Positions 19,493-28,443 of a DNA stretch of 64,000 bases are shown one piece after another. Source of the DNA: Falsirhodobacter xinxiangensis (GTDB lineage: Bacteria > Pseudomonadota > Alphaproteobacteria > Rhodobacterales > Rhodobacteraceae); assembly GCF_004959935.1 (NCBI RefSeq), contig NZ_SMYN01000009.1:62001-126000 (forward strand). The letters are read 5' to 3'. Below the pieces are notes generated by a model. It saw nothing but the letters and a program-made list of their open reading frames with translations, was not told the origin of the DNA and did not search any database. A program made the translations under genes and the position numbers. Numbering within the stretch: the stretch's first letter is position 1; every line of letters starts with the position of its first letter.

Positions 19493-19585
19493 ATCCCGTT
19501 CCCGTATCGCGGCTTTTTGTGCCGCGTTCTCCTCCCACCCGCGATATCGGGCAGAATCCCGTTGTTTCCCTTTTCCGTGAAAACC

Positions 19586-19615
19586 ATATTACCGCTCAAT
19601 CGACAAGCAAAACAA
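19586..19615 (-). promoter_or_regulatory. Candidate promoter of the cta cluster
   Basis: On the minus strand a TTGTTT box (19610-19615) and a TAATAT box (19586-19591) are 18 bases apart, about 95 bases before the ctaC start. The -35 box is a weak match. A leader hairpin (CGCGGC with GCCGCG, 19508-19526) lies close to the ribosome site. Confidence 0.3.
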
Positions 19616-19627
19616 AGCAGGCGCCCC

Positions 19628-21049
19628 ATGACCGATGCCCCCTTCCGTCCGTTCGACACCCTGCTGGACGAGACGACCGCCCTTGCGATCCTGCGCGAGG
19701 CCACGCATGGCGCCGACGATGGCGAGCTTTTCCTTGAACGCCGCCGGTCCGAGGCGCTGGTGCTGGATGACGGCCGCATCAAGACCGCCAGCTACGATGC
19801 CTCCGAAGGTTTCGGCCTGCGCGCCGTGCGCGGAGAAGTCGCAGGCTACGCCCATTCGACCGAGATTTCCGAATCCGCCCTGCGCCGCGCGCTGGAAACG
19901 GCCCGCCTTGCCGTGGGCGATGGCGGCGGCACGCTCGCCCTGCCCCCCAAAGGCACCAACACCCACCTTTACACCGATGCCGACCCGATGGCCGACGCCA
20001 CCTTCGCGGTCAAGATCGAGACGCTGCGCGAGATCGACGCCTTCGCCCGCGCGCTCGACCCCAAGGTCGTGCAGGTCTCCGCCACCATCTCCGCCAGCTT
20101 TCAGGAGGTCGAGATCCTGCGCCCCGAAGGTCTGCGCCTGACCGACATCCGCCCGATGGCCCGCATCAACGTCTCGGTCATCGTGGAAAAGGACGGGCGT
20201 CGCGAATCCGGCGGCATGGGCGGCGGCGGGCGCTTCGGCCTTGAACGCCTGATGCAGCCCGCGCATTGGCAAGGGATCGTGCGCGAGGCGCTGCGCATCG
20301 CTCTGGTCAACCTCGATGCTGTCCCTGCCCCCGCCGGCGCGTTCGACGTCGTGCTCGGCCCCGGCTGGCCCGGCATCCTGCTGCACGAGGCGGTCGGCCA
20401 CGGGCTCGAAGGCGACTTCAACCGCAAGAACACCTCGGCCTTCTCGGGCCTGATCGGCCAGCGCATCGCCGCCCCCGGCGTCACCGTGCTGGACGACGGC
20501 ACCCTCCCGGACCGCCGCGGCTCCATCTCCATCGACGACGAAGGCACGCCCTCGGCCCGCAACACGCTGATCGAGGACGGCATCCTCACCGGCTACATGC
20601 AGGACCGCCAGAACGCCCGCCTGATGGGCGCCCTACCCACCGGCAACGGACGCCGCGAAAGCTATGCCCACATCCCGATGCCGCGGATGACCAACACCTA
20701 CATGCTGGGTGGCAAGGACGATCCGGCCGGCATCCTCGCCAGCCTGAAGGACGGCATCTATGCCGTCGGCTTCGGCGGCGGTCAGGTGGACATCACCAAC
20801 GGCAAGTTCGTCTTCTCCTGCACCGAAGCCTATCGCGTGCGGAACGGCGTGGTGGGCGAGGCGATCAAGGGCGCGACGCTGATCGGCGACGGCGCGACGG
20901 CGATGAAGCAGATCCGCGCCATCGGCAACGACATGGCGCTGGACCCCGGCATCGGAAATTGCGGCAAATCGGGCCAGTGGGTGCCGGTAGGCGTCGGCCA
21001 GCCCACCCTCATGATCGGCGGCCTGACCGTGGGCGGATCGGCAACCTAG
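19628..21049 (+). CDS. tldD: TldD-type metalloprotease
   Basis: A 473-aa peptidase of the TldD/PmbA family, which forms a TldD/TldE protease that matures small peptides and trims proteins. The zinc motif HEAVGH is at residues 253-258, and the C-terminal part has FSCTEAYRVRNG and GNCGKSGQWVPVG, also typical. The presence of HExxxH marks it as the catalytic TldD rather than PmbA/TldE. It diverges from ctaC; in Rhodobacterales tldD and the cox genes are often neighbours. Confidence 0.95.
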   Translation: MTDAPFRPFDTLLDETTALAILREATHGADDGELFLERRRSEALVLDDGRIKTASYDASEGFGLRAVRGEVAGYAHSTEISESALRRALETARLAVGDGGGTLALPPKGTNTHLYTDADPMADATFAVKIETLREIDAFARALDPKVVQVSATISASFQEVEILRPEGLRLTDIRPMARINVSVIVEKDGRRESGGMGGGGRFGLERLMQPAHWQGIVREALRIALVNLDAVPAPAGAFDVVLGPGWPGILLHEAVGHGLEGDFNRKNTSAFSGLIGQRIAAPGVTVLDDGTLPDRRGSISIDDEGTPSARNTLIEDGILTGYMQDRQNARLMGALPTGNGRRESYAHIPMPRMTNTYMLGGKDDPAGILASLKDGIYAVGFGGGQVDITNGKFVFSCTEAYRVRNGVVGEAIKGATLIGDGATAMKQIRAIGNDMALDPGIGNCGKSGQWVPVGVGQPTLMIGGLTVGGSAT

Positions 21050-21060
21050 ACCGCGGCAGC

Positions 21061-21104
21061 AGCGAAAGGCGAATGTCCCCTATGGGGACGCAGAGCCTTT
21101 CGCT
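21061..21104. terminator. Two-part hairpin after tldD
   Basis: A perfect 10-bp outer stem (21061-21070 with 21095-21104) encloses an inner GTCCCC/GGGGAC hairpin (21075-21080 with 21084-21089). It lies between convergent tldD and the acyl-CoA synthetase gene, and its right half is inside the 3' end of the latter. It lacks a clear U-tract, so termination is only likely. Confidence 0.4.
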
Positions 21105-22969
21105 TCCCCCGCCCAGTCCCAGGGCCGCGTGAAACAGCGCAGCGCCTCCTGCACGCGCGCGTCCTCCGCCTTCGGCGCCAGCATCGCCACCAGCCCCAGC
21201 TTCTTGTCCTCGACCACGCCCGTCACCCGGCTTTGCAGCCCGGCTTCGGCCAGCGCCGCGTCATAGACGCGCTTGATCGCCATCCGCCGCAGGTCGGGCT
21301 TGAAAACCTTGCCAACCGCCGTCTTCGGCAGCGCGTCCAGCACCTCGACATGCTTCGGCACAGCCGCGCGCTCCGAGATCCGCGCGCGGGCGAAATCGAT
21401 CAGCTCCGTCGCCCCGACCTCCGCGCCCGCCACCAATTCGACATAGGCGCAGGGCAACTCTCCGGAGTGGGAATCCGGCTGGCCGATCGCTCCCACGAAC
21501 GCGACCGAGGGATGCTCCATCAACGCCGCCTCGATCTGCGCGGGGTCGATGTTGTGCCCGCCCCGGATGATAAGATCCTTCGCCCGCCCGGTGATGAATA
21601 GATACCCGTCCGCGTCGATCCGCCCCAGATCGCCGGTATGCAGAAACCGGCCCGAGAACAGCCCCCGGTTCTTGTCCAGCTCGGTATAGGTCGAACCCTC
21701 GAACACGCCGGGGTTCGACACGCAGATCTCGCCCACCTCGTCCACGTCGCACACCCGTTCCCCGTTCAGGATACGGACCTCGGTATGCGGAAAGGGCAGC
21801 CCGACCGAGCCGATCTTCTTCGCCCCGCCCGGCGGGTTCACCGACACAAGGCAGGTGCATTCCGTCAGGCCATAGCCTTCGATGACCTGCACCCCCGTCG
21901 CCTTCTCGAACCGATTGAACAGTTCCACCGGCAGCGGCGCCGAGCCCGAAAACGCCGACCGCAAGGACGACACATCCGCGTCGATCTTGCGCTGCATCAG
22001 CGCCGCCAGCGCCGTCGGCACCGTCACCAGATAGCTCGCGCGGTGTTTCTCGATCAGCTTCCACAGATTGTCGAACACCCCGTCCCCGCGATACCCCGCA
22101 GGCGTCGGCAGCACGATCTGCGCCCCGGATGCGATCATCGACATCAGGATGGGATAGACGGCAAAGACGTGAAACAGCGGCAGTGGGCACATGACGACAT
22201 CGTCGGGTCGGAACAGAAGCCGCTGCCCGATCCAGCCGTTATAGACCATGCCCGACACCTTGTGCTGCGCGACCTTCGGCATCCCCGTGGTCCCGCCGGT
22301 GTGGAAATAGGCCGCCACCCGATCCTCGGGCGGATCGTCAAAGGTCAGTTCCGCCGGCTGCGCCGCGATCGCCTTGGCGAAATCCATCACCCGCGCCCCA
22401 TGCGCGGCCGGATTCTTCGGGCGCAGGAATGGCACGATCCACCGTTTCGGCGGCGCAAGATAGCGCAGCAGGTCCACCTCGATCACCGTCGTCACGCCCG
22501 GCGCTTCGGCCAAAGCCGCGCCGACCTTCTGCGCCACGTCGGATTTGGGAAAGGCTTTCAGCGTCACGACGACCTTCGCCTTCGTCTCGCGCAGGATCGC
22601 CGCGATCTGCTCCGGCTCCAGCAGCGGGTTGATCGGGTTCACGATCCCCGCGACCGCCCCGCCCAGCAAGGTCACAGCCGTCTCCAGCGCATTCGGCAGA
22701 ACGAAGGCGACCACGTCCTGCCGCCCCACACCAAGGCTGCGGAACAGGTTCGCCGCCTGGCAGACCTGCGCATGAAGCTGCTGCCAGGTCAGTGTTTCGG
22801 CCCCGGTCTTCGGGTCCGCGAAAAGCCGATAGGTGATCGCAGGCCGCGGCCCATGGGCGCGCCGCGCCCGGTCCAGAAATTCGTGCATGGTCTTTGCCAC
22901 GTCACGATCCTTCCAGGCCGCCTCGGCCTCGATGGCCACCAGATCCGCCCGCGATGCGAAACCTGTCAT
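21080..22969 (-). CDS. Acyl-CoA synthetase (AMP-forming), fatty-acid type
   Basis: A 629-aa adenylate-forming ligase. The AMP/ATP loop is FHTGGTTGMPK, followed by GYGLTECTC, the HTGDLGRIDADGYLFITGR core and the C-terminal catalytic Lys in PKTAVGKVFK. It activates a carboxylic acid to the CoA thioester, most likely a fatty acid, but the chain length is unknown. The final 40 residues or so (EDKKLGLVAML onward) extend past the usual core. It is a single gene between tldD and the ABC exporter. Confidence 0.9.
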   Translation of the reverse strand: MTGFASRADLVAIEAEAAWKDRDVAKTMHEFLDRARRAHGPRPAITYRLFADPKTGAETLTWQQLHAQVCQAANLFRSLGVGRQDVVAFVLPNALETAVTLLGGAVAGIVNPINPLLEPEQIAAILRETKAKVVVTLKAFPKSDVAQKVGAALAEAPGVTTVIEVDLLRYLAPPKRWIVPFLRPKNPAAHGARVMDFAKAIAAQPAELTFDDPPEDRVAAYFHTGGTTGMPKVAQHKVSGMVYNGWIGQRLLFRPDDVVMCPLPLFHVFAVYPILMSMIASGAQIVLPTPAGYRGDGVFDNLWKLIEKHRASYLVTVPTALAALMQRKIDADVSSLRSAFSGSAPLPVELFNRFEKATGVQVIEGYGLTECTCLVSVNPPGGAKKIGSVGLPFPHTEVRILNGERVCDVDEVGEICVSNPGVFEGSTYTELDKNRGLFSGRFLHTGDLGRIDADGYLFITGRAKDLIIRGGHNIDPAQIEAALMEHPSVAFVGAIGQPDSHSGELPCAYVELVAGAEVGATELIDFARARISERAAVPKHVEVLDALPKTAVGKVFKPDLRRMAIKRVYDAALAEAGLQSRVTGVVEDKKLGLVAMLAPKAEDARVQEALRCFTRPWDWAGEAKGSASP

Positions 22970-23038
22970 GTCGATCCTCTCCGTTCCCCGGTCCCGAGGA
23001 TGACGTTTTCGCCCATCATTGCAAGGCGTGGCGTGGCG

Positions 23039-24814
23039 TCACGCCGCCGCGGTGAATTGCAGCTGCGCAAGGCGGGCATAAAGCCCCCCCTCCGCCACAA
23101 GACTGTCATGCGTGCCGGTCGCAACGATGCGCCCATGATCGAACACGACGATCCGGTCCGCTTTCTTCACCGTCGCCAGCCGGTGCGCGACGACCAGCGT
23201 GGTGCGCCCCTCTGCCAGCTTGTCGACCGCGCGCTGCACCGCCAGTTCCGATTCCGCATCCAGCGCCGAGGTCGCCTCGTCCAAAAGCAGGATCTTCGCA
23301 TCGCGCAGGATCGCACGGGCCAGCGCCACGCGCTGCTTCTGCCCGCCCGACAGCATCACCCCCCGCTCGCCCACATAGGTGTCGTAACCTTCGGGCAGCG
23401 CGGTCAGGAAATCATGCGCGGCGGCGGCGCGGGCGGCCTCCTCCACCTCGGCATCCGTGGCGTCGGGACGGCCAAAGCGGATGTTTTCCCGCGCACTGGC
23501 GGCGAAGATGACCGGGTCCTGCGGCACCAGCGCAATGTCGCGCCGGAAATCGTCCCGCGCCATGGTCGGCAGGTCCACGCCGTCGATGCTGACCGTGCCC
23601 GATTGCGGATCGTAATAGCGCAGCAGCAGTTGCAGGATCGTCGTCTTTCCCGCTCCCGAGGGGCCGACAAGCGCCACAGTCTCGCCCGGTGCGATCCGCA
23701 GCGTCACGCCGTCCAGCGCCGATTGCCCGGGCCGCGCGGGATAGTGGAAATGCACGTCGTCGAACACGATCTCGCCCCGCGCCGGACGCGGAAGCGCCTG
23801 CGGCACGGCGGGGTCCTGCACCGGGTCCTCGGCGGCCAGCAGCTCGGTCAGACGTTCCGTCGCCCCCGCCGCCCGCTGCAACTCGCCCCAGATATCCGAC
23901 AGCGCCCCGACCGAACCGGAGACCATCACGGCATAGATGACGAACTGCACCAGCTCGCCCGTGGTCATCCCGCCCGCACGCACGTCCCGCGCCCCGATCC
24001 AGAGAACCCCCACCACGCCCGCAAAGACGAGGAAGATGACGATGACCGTCATCAACGCCCGCGTCGTGATCCGCTGTTTCGCGGCATCATAGGATTTCTC
24101 GGTCAGATCGCCGAAGCGACCGCGCACCGCACCCTCCTGCGTGAAGGCCTGAACCGTGGCGACGGACAAAAGCGCCTCGGACGCATTGCCCGAGGATTGC
24201 GCGATCCAGTCCTGATTGGCGCGGCTCAGCTTGCGCAGGCGGCGGCCCAGCACCACGATCGGCACGACGACCGCCGGCACCAGCAAAAGCACCAGCCCCG
24301 TCAGCTTGGCCGAGGTCACGAACAGCATCGCCAGCCCGCCCACCAGCATCAACAGGTTTCGCAGCGCGATGGAGACGGAGGAGCCGATGACCGACAGGAT
24401 CAGCGTCGTGTCGGTGGTCAGGCGCGACAGAACCTCGCCGGTCAGGATACGCTCGAACCAGCCGGGGCTCATGGCGGTGACGCGGTCGAAGACGGCACGG
24501 CGGATGTCTGCGATCACCCGCTCGCCCAGCCGGGTCACGAGGTAATAGCGAAGCCCCGTCCCAATGGCGAGCAGGACGGCGATGGCAAGGAAGGCCGCGA
24601 AATACTGGTCCAGAAGCTCTGCCGTGTCGGTCGTGAACCCGTCCACGACCCGCCGCACGGCGATGGGCAGGATCAGGCTGACCGAGGCCGTCAGAACCAG
24701 CGCAGCAAAGGCCCCCAGCATCAGTATCCGGTAGGGCGCGAGGAAAGGCGACAGGGCGCGCAATGCGCCCACGCGGCGCGAGGATGCGCGTTCGGCCTGG
24801 CTGGTATCGGTCAT
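23039..24814 (-). CDS. ABC exporter, fused permease and ATPase (MsbA/ABCB type)
   Basis: A 591-aa half-transporter. The first about 330 residues hold six transmembrane helices, followed by a nucleotide-binding domain with Walker A GPSGAGKTT, signature LSGGQKQRVALARA, Walker B ILLLDEATSALD and the H-loop VVAHRL. It works as a dimer exporting lipids, drugs or peptides; the substrate cannot be read from sequence. No accessory periplasmic or outer-membrane genes are next to it. Confidence 0.92.
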   Translation of the reverse strand: MTDTSQAERASSRRVGALRALSPFLAPYRILMLGAFAALVLTASVSLILPIAVRRVVDGFTTDTAELLDQYFAAFLAIAVLLAIGTGLRYYLVTRLGERVIADIRRAVFDRVTAMSPGWFERILTGEVLSRLTTDTTLILSVIGSSVSIALRNLLMLVGGLAMLFVTSAKLTGLVLLLVPAVVVPIVVLGRRLRKLSRANQDWIAQSSGNASEALLSVATVQAFTQEGAVRGRFGDLTEKSYDAAKQRITTRALMTVIVIFLVFAGVVGVLWIGARDVRAGGMTTGELVQFVIYAVMVSGSVGALSDIWGELQRAAGATERLTELLAAEDPVQDPAVPQALPRPARGEIVFDDVHFHYPARPGQSALDGVTLRIAPGETVALVGPSGAGKTTILQLLLRYYDPQSGTVSIDGVDLPTMARDDFRRDIALVPQDPVIFAASARENIRFGRPDATDAEVEEAARAAAAHDFLTALPEGYDTYVGERGVMLSGGQKQRVALARAILRDAKILLLDEATSALDAESELAVQRAVDKLAEGRTTLVVAHRLATVKKADRIVVFDHGRIVATGTHDSLVAEGGLYARLAQLQFTAAA

Positions 24815-25090
24815 CGCGTTCCCCCATCGAATGCGGATCGGGGTTTAGGCCCTGCGCGCCTCCGGGGCAAGTCGTGCAATGGTCGCGGGAACGCTCCCGC
24901 CACTCGTCGATGCGCTGCGCGCACCTTCTCGACGTTGGGCCGGGCGCCGGGGCGATGCCCCGGCGCAACGCCACCGCCAGCGTGAGGGGCAGGACGCGAA
25001 GCGTCCGCGCGCGACGAGGGCCCTCCCTCGTGGAGGGGTCGAGGAGCGCGCCCCTTCCCCTTTGGGCGCGACCGTGGCAACAATCCCAGC
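24815..25090. other. GC-rich, strongly structured intergenic stretch
   Basis: These 276 bases lie between divergent genes. They include a perfect 10-bp stem (24944-24953 with 24957-24966) with a 3-base loop, and short palindromic stretches such as GACGAGGGCCCTCCCTCGT near 25013-25031. I see no convincing gene or tRNA. It may be a dispersed intergenic repeat or an RNA gene, besides holding the promoters of both neighbours. Confidence 0.5.
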
Positions 25091-25921
25091 ATGACAGCGC
25101 TCCAGCATTTCGCAGCCCCCGACGGTGCCCGCCTCGCCTTTCGCGACGAGGGCGAAGGTCTTCCGCTCCTCTGCCTCGCCGGGCTGACCCGGACAATGGG
25201 CGATTTCGACTACCTGAAGCCGCACCTCCCTCCCTGCCGCCTGATCCGCATGGACTGCCGGGGGCGCGGCGCGTCCGATTTCACCGGCGCCCCCACCTAT
25301 ACCGTCGCGCAAGAGGCGCGGGACGCGCTTGCCCTGCTCGACCATCTTGGCATCCCAAAGGCCGCAATCCTCGGCACCTCGCGCGGCGGGCTGATCGGGC
25401 TCGCGCTGGCCGCGACGGCAAAGGACCGCCTCATCGGGCTCTGCCTCAACGATGTCGGTCCGGCGATCGAGCGCACGGGCCTGACCCGCATCTTCGACTA
25501 CCTTGGCCGCAACCCCGCCGCGAAAACGCATGAGGCGCTGGCAACCCGCCTTCCCGCGCTGATGCCGGGCTTCGCCAATGTCCCGCAGGATCGTTGGCTG
25601 GCCGAAGCGCGGCTGCACTATCGCGAAACCGCGACCGGGCTGCACATCACCTACGACCCCGCCCTGCGCGACGCCTTCATCGCCGCGATGGACGGCCCGC
25701 CCTTCGACGCGTGGCCCCTGTTCGATGCCGCCGCCGGCCTGCCACTTGCGCTGATCCGTGGCGCGAACTCCGACCTGCTGTCCACCGCCACCGCGAATGA
25801 AATGCGCCGCCGCCGCCCCGACATGACCTTCGCCGAGGTGCCGGATCGCGCGCATATCCCCTTCCTTGACGAGCCGCCCGCAATCGCCGCCATCGCCCAG
25901 TTCCTGAAGGCCTGCCAATGA
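25091..25921 (+). CDS. Alpha/beta hydrolase
   Basis: A 276-aa alpha/beta-fold hydrolase. The nucleophile is Ser97 in the elbow GTSRGG, with a His in DRAHIPFLDEP near the C-terminus and a candidate Asp in LIRGANSDLL. The N-terminal DMCRGRG-like turn here reads MDCRGRGASD. The substrate is unknown. Its stop overlaps the start of the next gene by ATGA at 25918-25921, forming a three-gene plus-strand run with a PLP dehydratase and a second hydrolase-like protein. Confidence 0.88.
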   Translation: MTALQHFAAPDGARLAFRDEGEGLPLLCLAGLTRTMGDFDYLKPHLPPCRLIRMDCRGRGASDFTGAPTYTVAQEARDALALLDHLGIPKAAILGTSRGGLIGLALAATAKDRLIGLCLNDVGPAIERTGLTRIFDYLGRNPAAKTHEALATRLPALMPGFANVPQDRWLAEARLHYRETATGLHITYDPALRDAFIAAMDGPPFDAWPLFDAAAGLPLALIRGANSDLLSTATANEMRRRRPDMTFAEVPDRAHIPFLDEPPAIAAIAQFLKACQ

Positions 25922-26880
25922 ACATCCAGATGATCGAAGCCGCCGCCGGACGCCTGCGCGGCCACGCGCGCGTTACCCCCCTTCTCTCCTCGCCCGACCT
26001 CGACCGGATCGCGGGGCGGCGGGTGCTGGTGAAGGCCGAATGCCTGCAGCACACCGGATCGTTCAAGTTCCGCGGCGCATGGTCCGCCGTGTCGGCTCTG
26101 GACCCCGAAACACGGGCGCGGGGGGTGATCGCCATCTCCTCGGGCAACCATGCACAGGGCGTCGCGCTGGCGGCGGCGCGGCACGGCACCGGCGCGGTCA
26201 TCGTCATGCCCGCCGACGCGCCGAAGCTGAAGATCGACAATACCCGCGCCTTGGGGGCCGAGGTGATCCTCTATGACCGCGCCACCGAAGATCGCGAGGC
26301 CATCGGCGAATCCCTTGCCGCCGAACGCGGCCTGACGCTGATCCGTCCCTTCGACGACCCGCAGGTGATCGCAGGCCAAGGCACCACGGGGCTGGAGATC
26401 GCGGAACAGGCGCTGGCCGCCGGGGTGAAGGCCGCCGACGTCATTGTCTGCTGCGGCGGGGGCGGCCTGTCCTCCGGCATCGCGCTGGCCTTGGAAGGGT
26501 CTGCCCTGCGCGTGAGGACGGCGGAACCTGCGGGCTTCGACGACATGGCCCGCTCGCTCCTCGCGGACGAGCGGCTGGCGAACGGCCCCGCCAGCTCGAT
26601 CTGCGATGCGATCCTGACGCCGAAACCGGGCGAGCTGACCTTCCCCATCCTGTCGCGCCTTGCCGGTCCCGGCATCGTCGTCACCGATGACGAGGCGCTG
26701 GACGCCGTCGCTCAAGCCTTCCTGCGGCTGAAGATCGTGCTGGAGCCGGGCGGCGCGGTCGCCCTTGCCGCCGCATTGTCCCACGCGCCGGAGATCGAGG
26801 CGGACACGGTGATCTGCGTCGCCTCGGGCGGGAACGTGGACCCTGCGACCTTTGCTTCAGCCTTGGCACGGCTGGGCTGA
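25918..26880 (+). CDS. PLP-dependent threonine/serine dehydratase family protein
   Basis: A 320-aa fold-type II PLP enzyme. The PLP Lys50 is in TGSFKFRGA, the substrate loop is SSGNHAQGVALAA and the phosphate-binding loop is CGGGGLSSG. There is no C-terminal ACT domain, so it is of the short catabolic type (threonine, serine or 3-hydroxyaspartate dehydratase, or a serine racemase relative). It overlaps both neighbours by a few bases, so the three products are probably made together. Confidence 0.87.
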   Translation: MNIQMIEAAAGRLRGHARVTPLLSSPDLDRIAGRRVLVKAECLQHTGSFKFRGAWSAVSALDPETRARGVIAISSGNHAQGVALAAARHGTGAVIVMPADAPKLKIDNTRALGAEVILYDRATEDREAIGESLAAERGLTLIRPFDDPQVIAGQGTTGLEIAEQALAAGVKAADVIVCCGGGGLSSGIALALEGSALRVRTAEPAGFDDMARSLLADERLANGPASSICDAILTPKPGELTFPILSRLAGPGIVVTDDEALDAVAQAFLRLKIVLEPGGAVALAAALSHAPEIEADTVICVASGGNVDPATFASALARLG

Positions 26881-27638
26881 TGCCGCTTCTGCCTCTTCGC
26901 GACATCGCGCTGAACTATGCCGAATCCGGTCACGGTGCCCCGGTGGTGTTGCTGCACCCCGAGGGGCTGTCGCTGCAGGCATGGGACGCTGTGCAGCTGC
27001 CGGGACGCATCATCCGGCCCGACATGCGCGGGCATGGCCTTTCCGCCTGCTCGCCGCCGCCCTATGCGATGGGCGCGCTGATCCGCGATGCCGAGGCGCT
27101 GATGGATGCGCTTTCGGTCCGCGATGCGGTGGTTGTCGGCATTGGTATCGGCGGCCTGATCGCGCAGGGGCTGGCGGTGAAGCGACTGGACCTCGTGCGC
27201 GGGCTGGTGCTGGCGAATACCGCCGCGCGCATCCCCGCCCCCGCCGCATGGCAGGCCGCACAGGAATCGGCCACCGCGATGGACCCGCTGGTGGAGCCGC
27301 TGATCGACCGCTGGTTCCCGCGTCCCGCCCGCGAAAGCGACGCTGCAAACGCGGCGCGCACCCTGCTGCGCCGCACCGATCCGAGCGGATATGCGGGCGT
27401 CATGGCGGCGATGGCGGGCACCGACTTCTACACCACCACCGCCACGCTGACCCTGCCGACGCTGGTGATCGCCGGGACCGGCGACGGTGCAGTCCCGCCC
27501 GATCTGGCGCGCGAGACGGCGGATCTGATCCTTGGCGCCGAGTTCCGGCTGATGCGCGCGGGGCATTTGCCCTGCCTTGAACAACCGGGCGCACTTGCCG
27601 CGCTGATCGGTGATTTCCTGTCGCGCATCGGTCACTGA
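26880..27638 (+). CDS. Alpha/beta hydrolase-fold protein lacking the nucleophilic serine
   Basis: A 252-aa protein most like 3-oxoadipate enol-lactonases. The nucleophile elbow reads GIGIGG, with Gly89 (codon GGT at 27144-27146) where Ser is expected. The oxyanion-hole HG of the family is HP (LLHPEGL). The acid Asp202 (GTGDGAVPP) and His229 (AGHLPCLEQP) remain. It may be inactive, a lyase-like or binding variant, or carry a recent mutation. Its start overlaps the stop of the dehydratase gene by one base. Confidence 0.85.
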   Translation: MPLLPLRDIALNYAESGHGAPVVLLHPEGLSLQAWDAVQLPGRIIRPDMRGHGLSACSPPPYAMGALIRDAEALMDALSVRDAVVVGIGIGGLIAQGLAVKRLDLVRGLVLANTAARIPAPAAWQAAQESATAMDPLVEPLIDRWFPRPARESDAANAARTLLRRTDPSGYAGVMAAMAGTDFYTTTATLTLPTLVIAGTGDGAVPPDLARETADLILGAEFRLMRAGHLPCLEQPGALAALIGDFLSRIGH

Positions 27639-27813
27639 CTCTTTCTGTCGGGCGCTTCTGTCCAATTTGTCGCACCCCTCGCTTGCGCTACACGTCCCCT
27701 CAAGCAGCAAGCGACCCATCCCGGCAGCCAGCCCCGTGCCAGCGCCCCAGATCGGCAGCCAGCCAAGCTTCTGAAAACCTTGACCTCCAGGCTTCCAGCC
27801 CCAGATACAGGTC

Positions 27814-27975
27814 ATGGGCGATCTTATCCGTATCATCTTCGCGATCCTGCTTCCTCCGGTCGGGGTCTTTCTGCAAGTCGGCTTCCGTGGGGCCTTCTGG
27901 CTGAACATATTGCTGACGCTGCTGGGCTATCTCCCGGGCATCGTCCACGCGGTCTGGATCATCGCACGCAGATAG
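27814..27975 (+). CDS. YqaE/Pmp3-family micro membrane protein
   Basis: A 53-aa protein beginning MGDLIRIIFAILLPPVGVF. Two hydrophobic helices are joined by a short polar turn containing RGAFWLN, and the tail is LGYLPGIVHAVWII. The LPP-GVF motif and the GxxPGIxHA ending are the hallmarks of the UPF0057 (Pmp3/YqaE) family, linked to membrane potential and stress in yeast and bacteria. A weak CAGG precedes the ATG. It is a monocistronic gene between the hydrolase trio and a secreted protein. Confidence 0.85.
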   Translation: MGDLIRIIFAILLPPVGVFLQVGFRGAFWLNILLTLLGYLPGIVHAVWIIARR

Positions 27976-28030
27976 GCTGGAACAGCCGCGCGGGATGACT
28001 GTTTCCCTCCGATCAAATCGGGAGGAAACC

Positions 28031-28372
28031 ATGAAACTCATCTTGTCCGCCGCGTTGTGCCTTGCCGCCACGGCCGCCAGCGCCGATTGCGCCGCCGAAC
28101 TTGCGCGCCTTCAGGGCGGCATTTCCAAGGACGGCTCGCTCGCCCCGCTGGAACAGCCTCAGGCCGGCATCGCCAAGGACGGCACAACCGCGCCGCTGAA
28201 CGCAGATCCGGGCATCGCCACCTCGCCCGCCGACGTTCAGGCGCAGCAGGACGGCGCGCCGACCGCGGCCGAGGACGCCGCCGAAGGCCGCGATGCCGCC
28301 ATCGAACGCGCCCGGCAGGCCATGGCCGCGGGCGACGAGGCCGGGTGCATGGACGCTTTGCAGGGTCTTTGA
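28031..28372 (+). CDS. Small secreted protein with an internal repeat, function unknown
   Basis: A 113-aa precursor with a clear signal peptide (to about ASA, residue 18) and GGAGG just before the ATG. The mature part holds two similar segments, GGISKDGSLAPLE and AGIAKDGTTAPLN, about 20 residues apart, then an Ala/Asp-rich stretch and two Cys (one near the start of the mature protein, one near the end) that may form a disulfide. I recognise no enzyme domain. It precedes the DD-carboxypeptidase gene. Confidence 0.72.
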   Translation: MKLILSAALCLAATAASADCAAELARLQGGISKDGSLAPLEQPQAGIAKDGTTAPLNADPGIATSPADVQAQQDGAPTAAEDAAEGRDAAIERARQAMAAGDEAGCMDALQGL

Positions 28373-28443
28373 ACGCGAAGGTGACTTTCATCCCCCCGCC
28401 ATCGTCCCTATGATGCGCGCGACTTTTGATGCGCCAAGGAACG

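Noticed and set aside
21638-24985. A very long open frame on the plus strand, over 1100 codons, antisense to the acyl-CoA synthetase and ABC genes
   Set aside because: It is a by-product of high GC in the third codon position. The Arg/His/Gln-rich translation has no domain and the opposite strand has clear genes.
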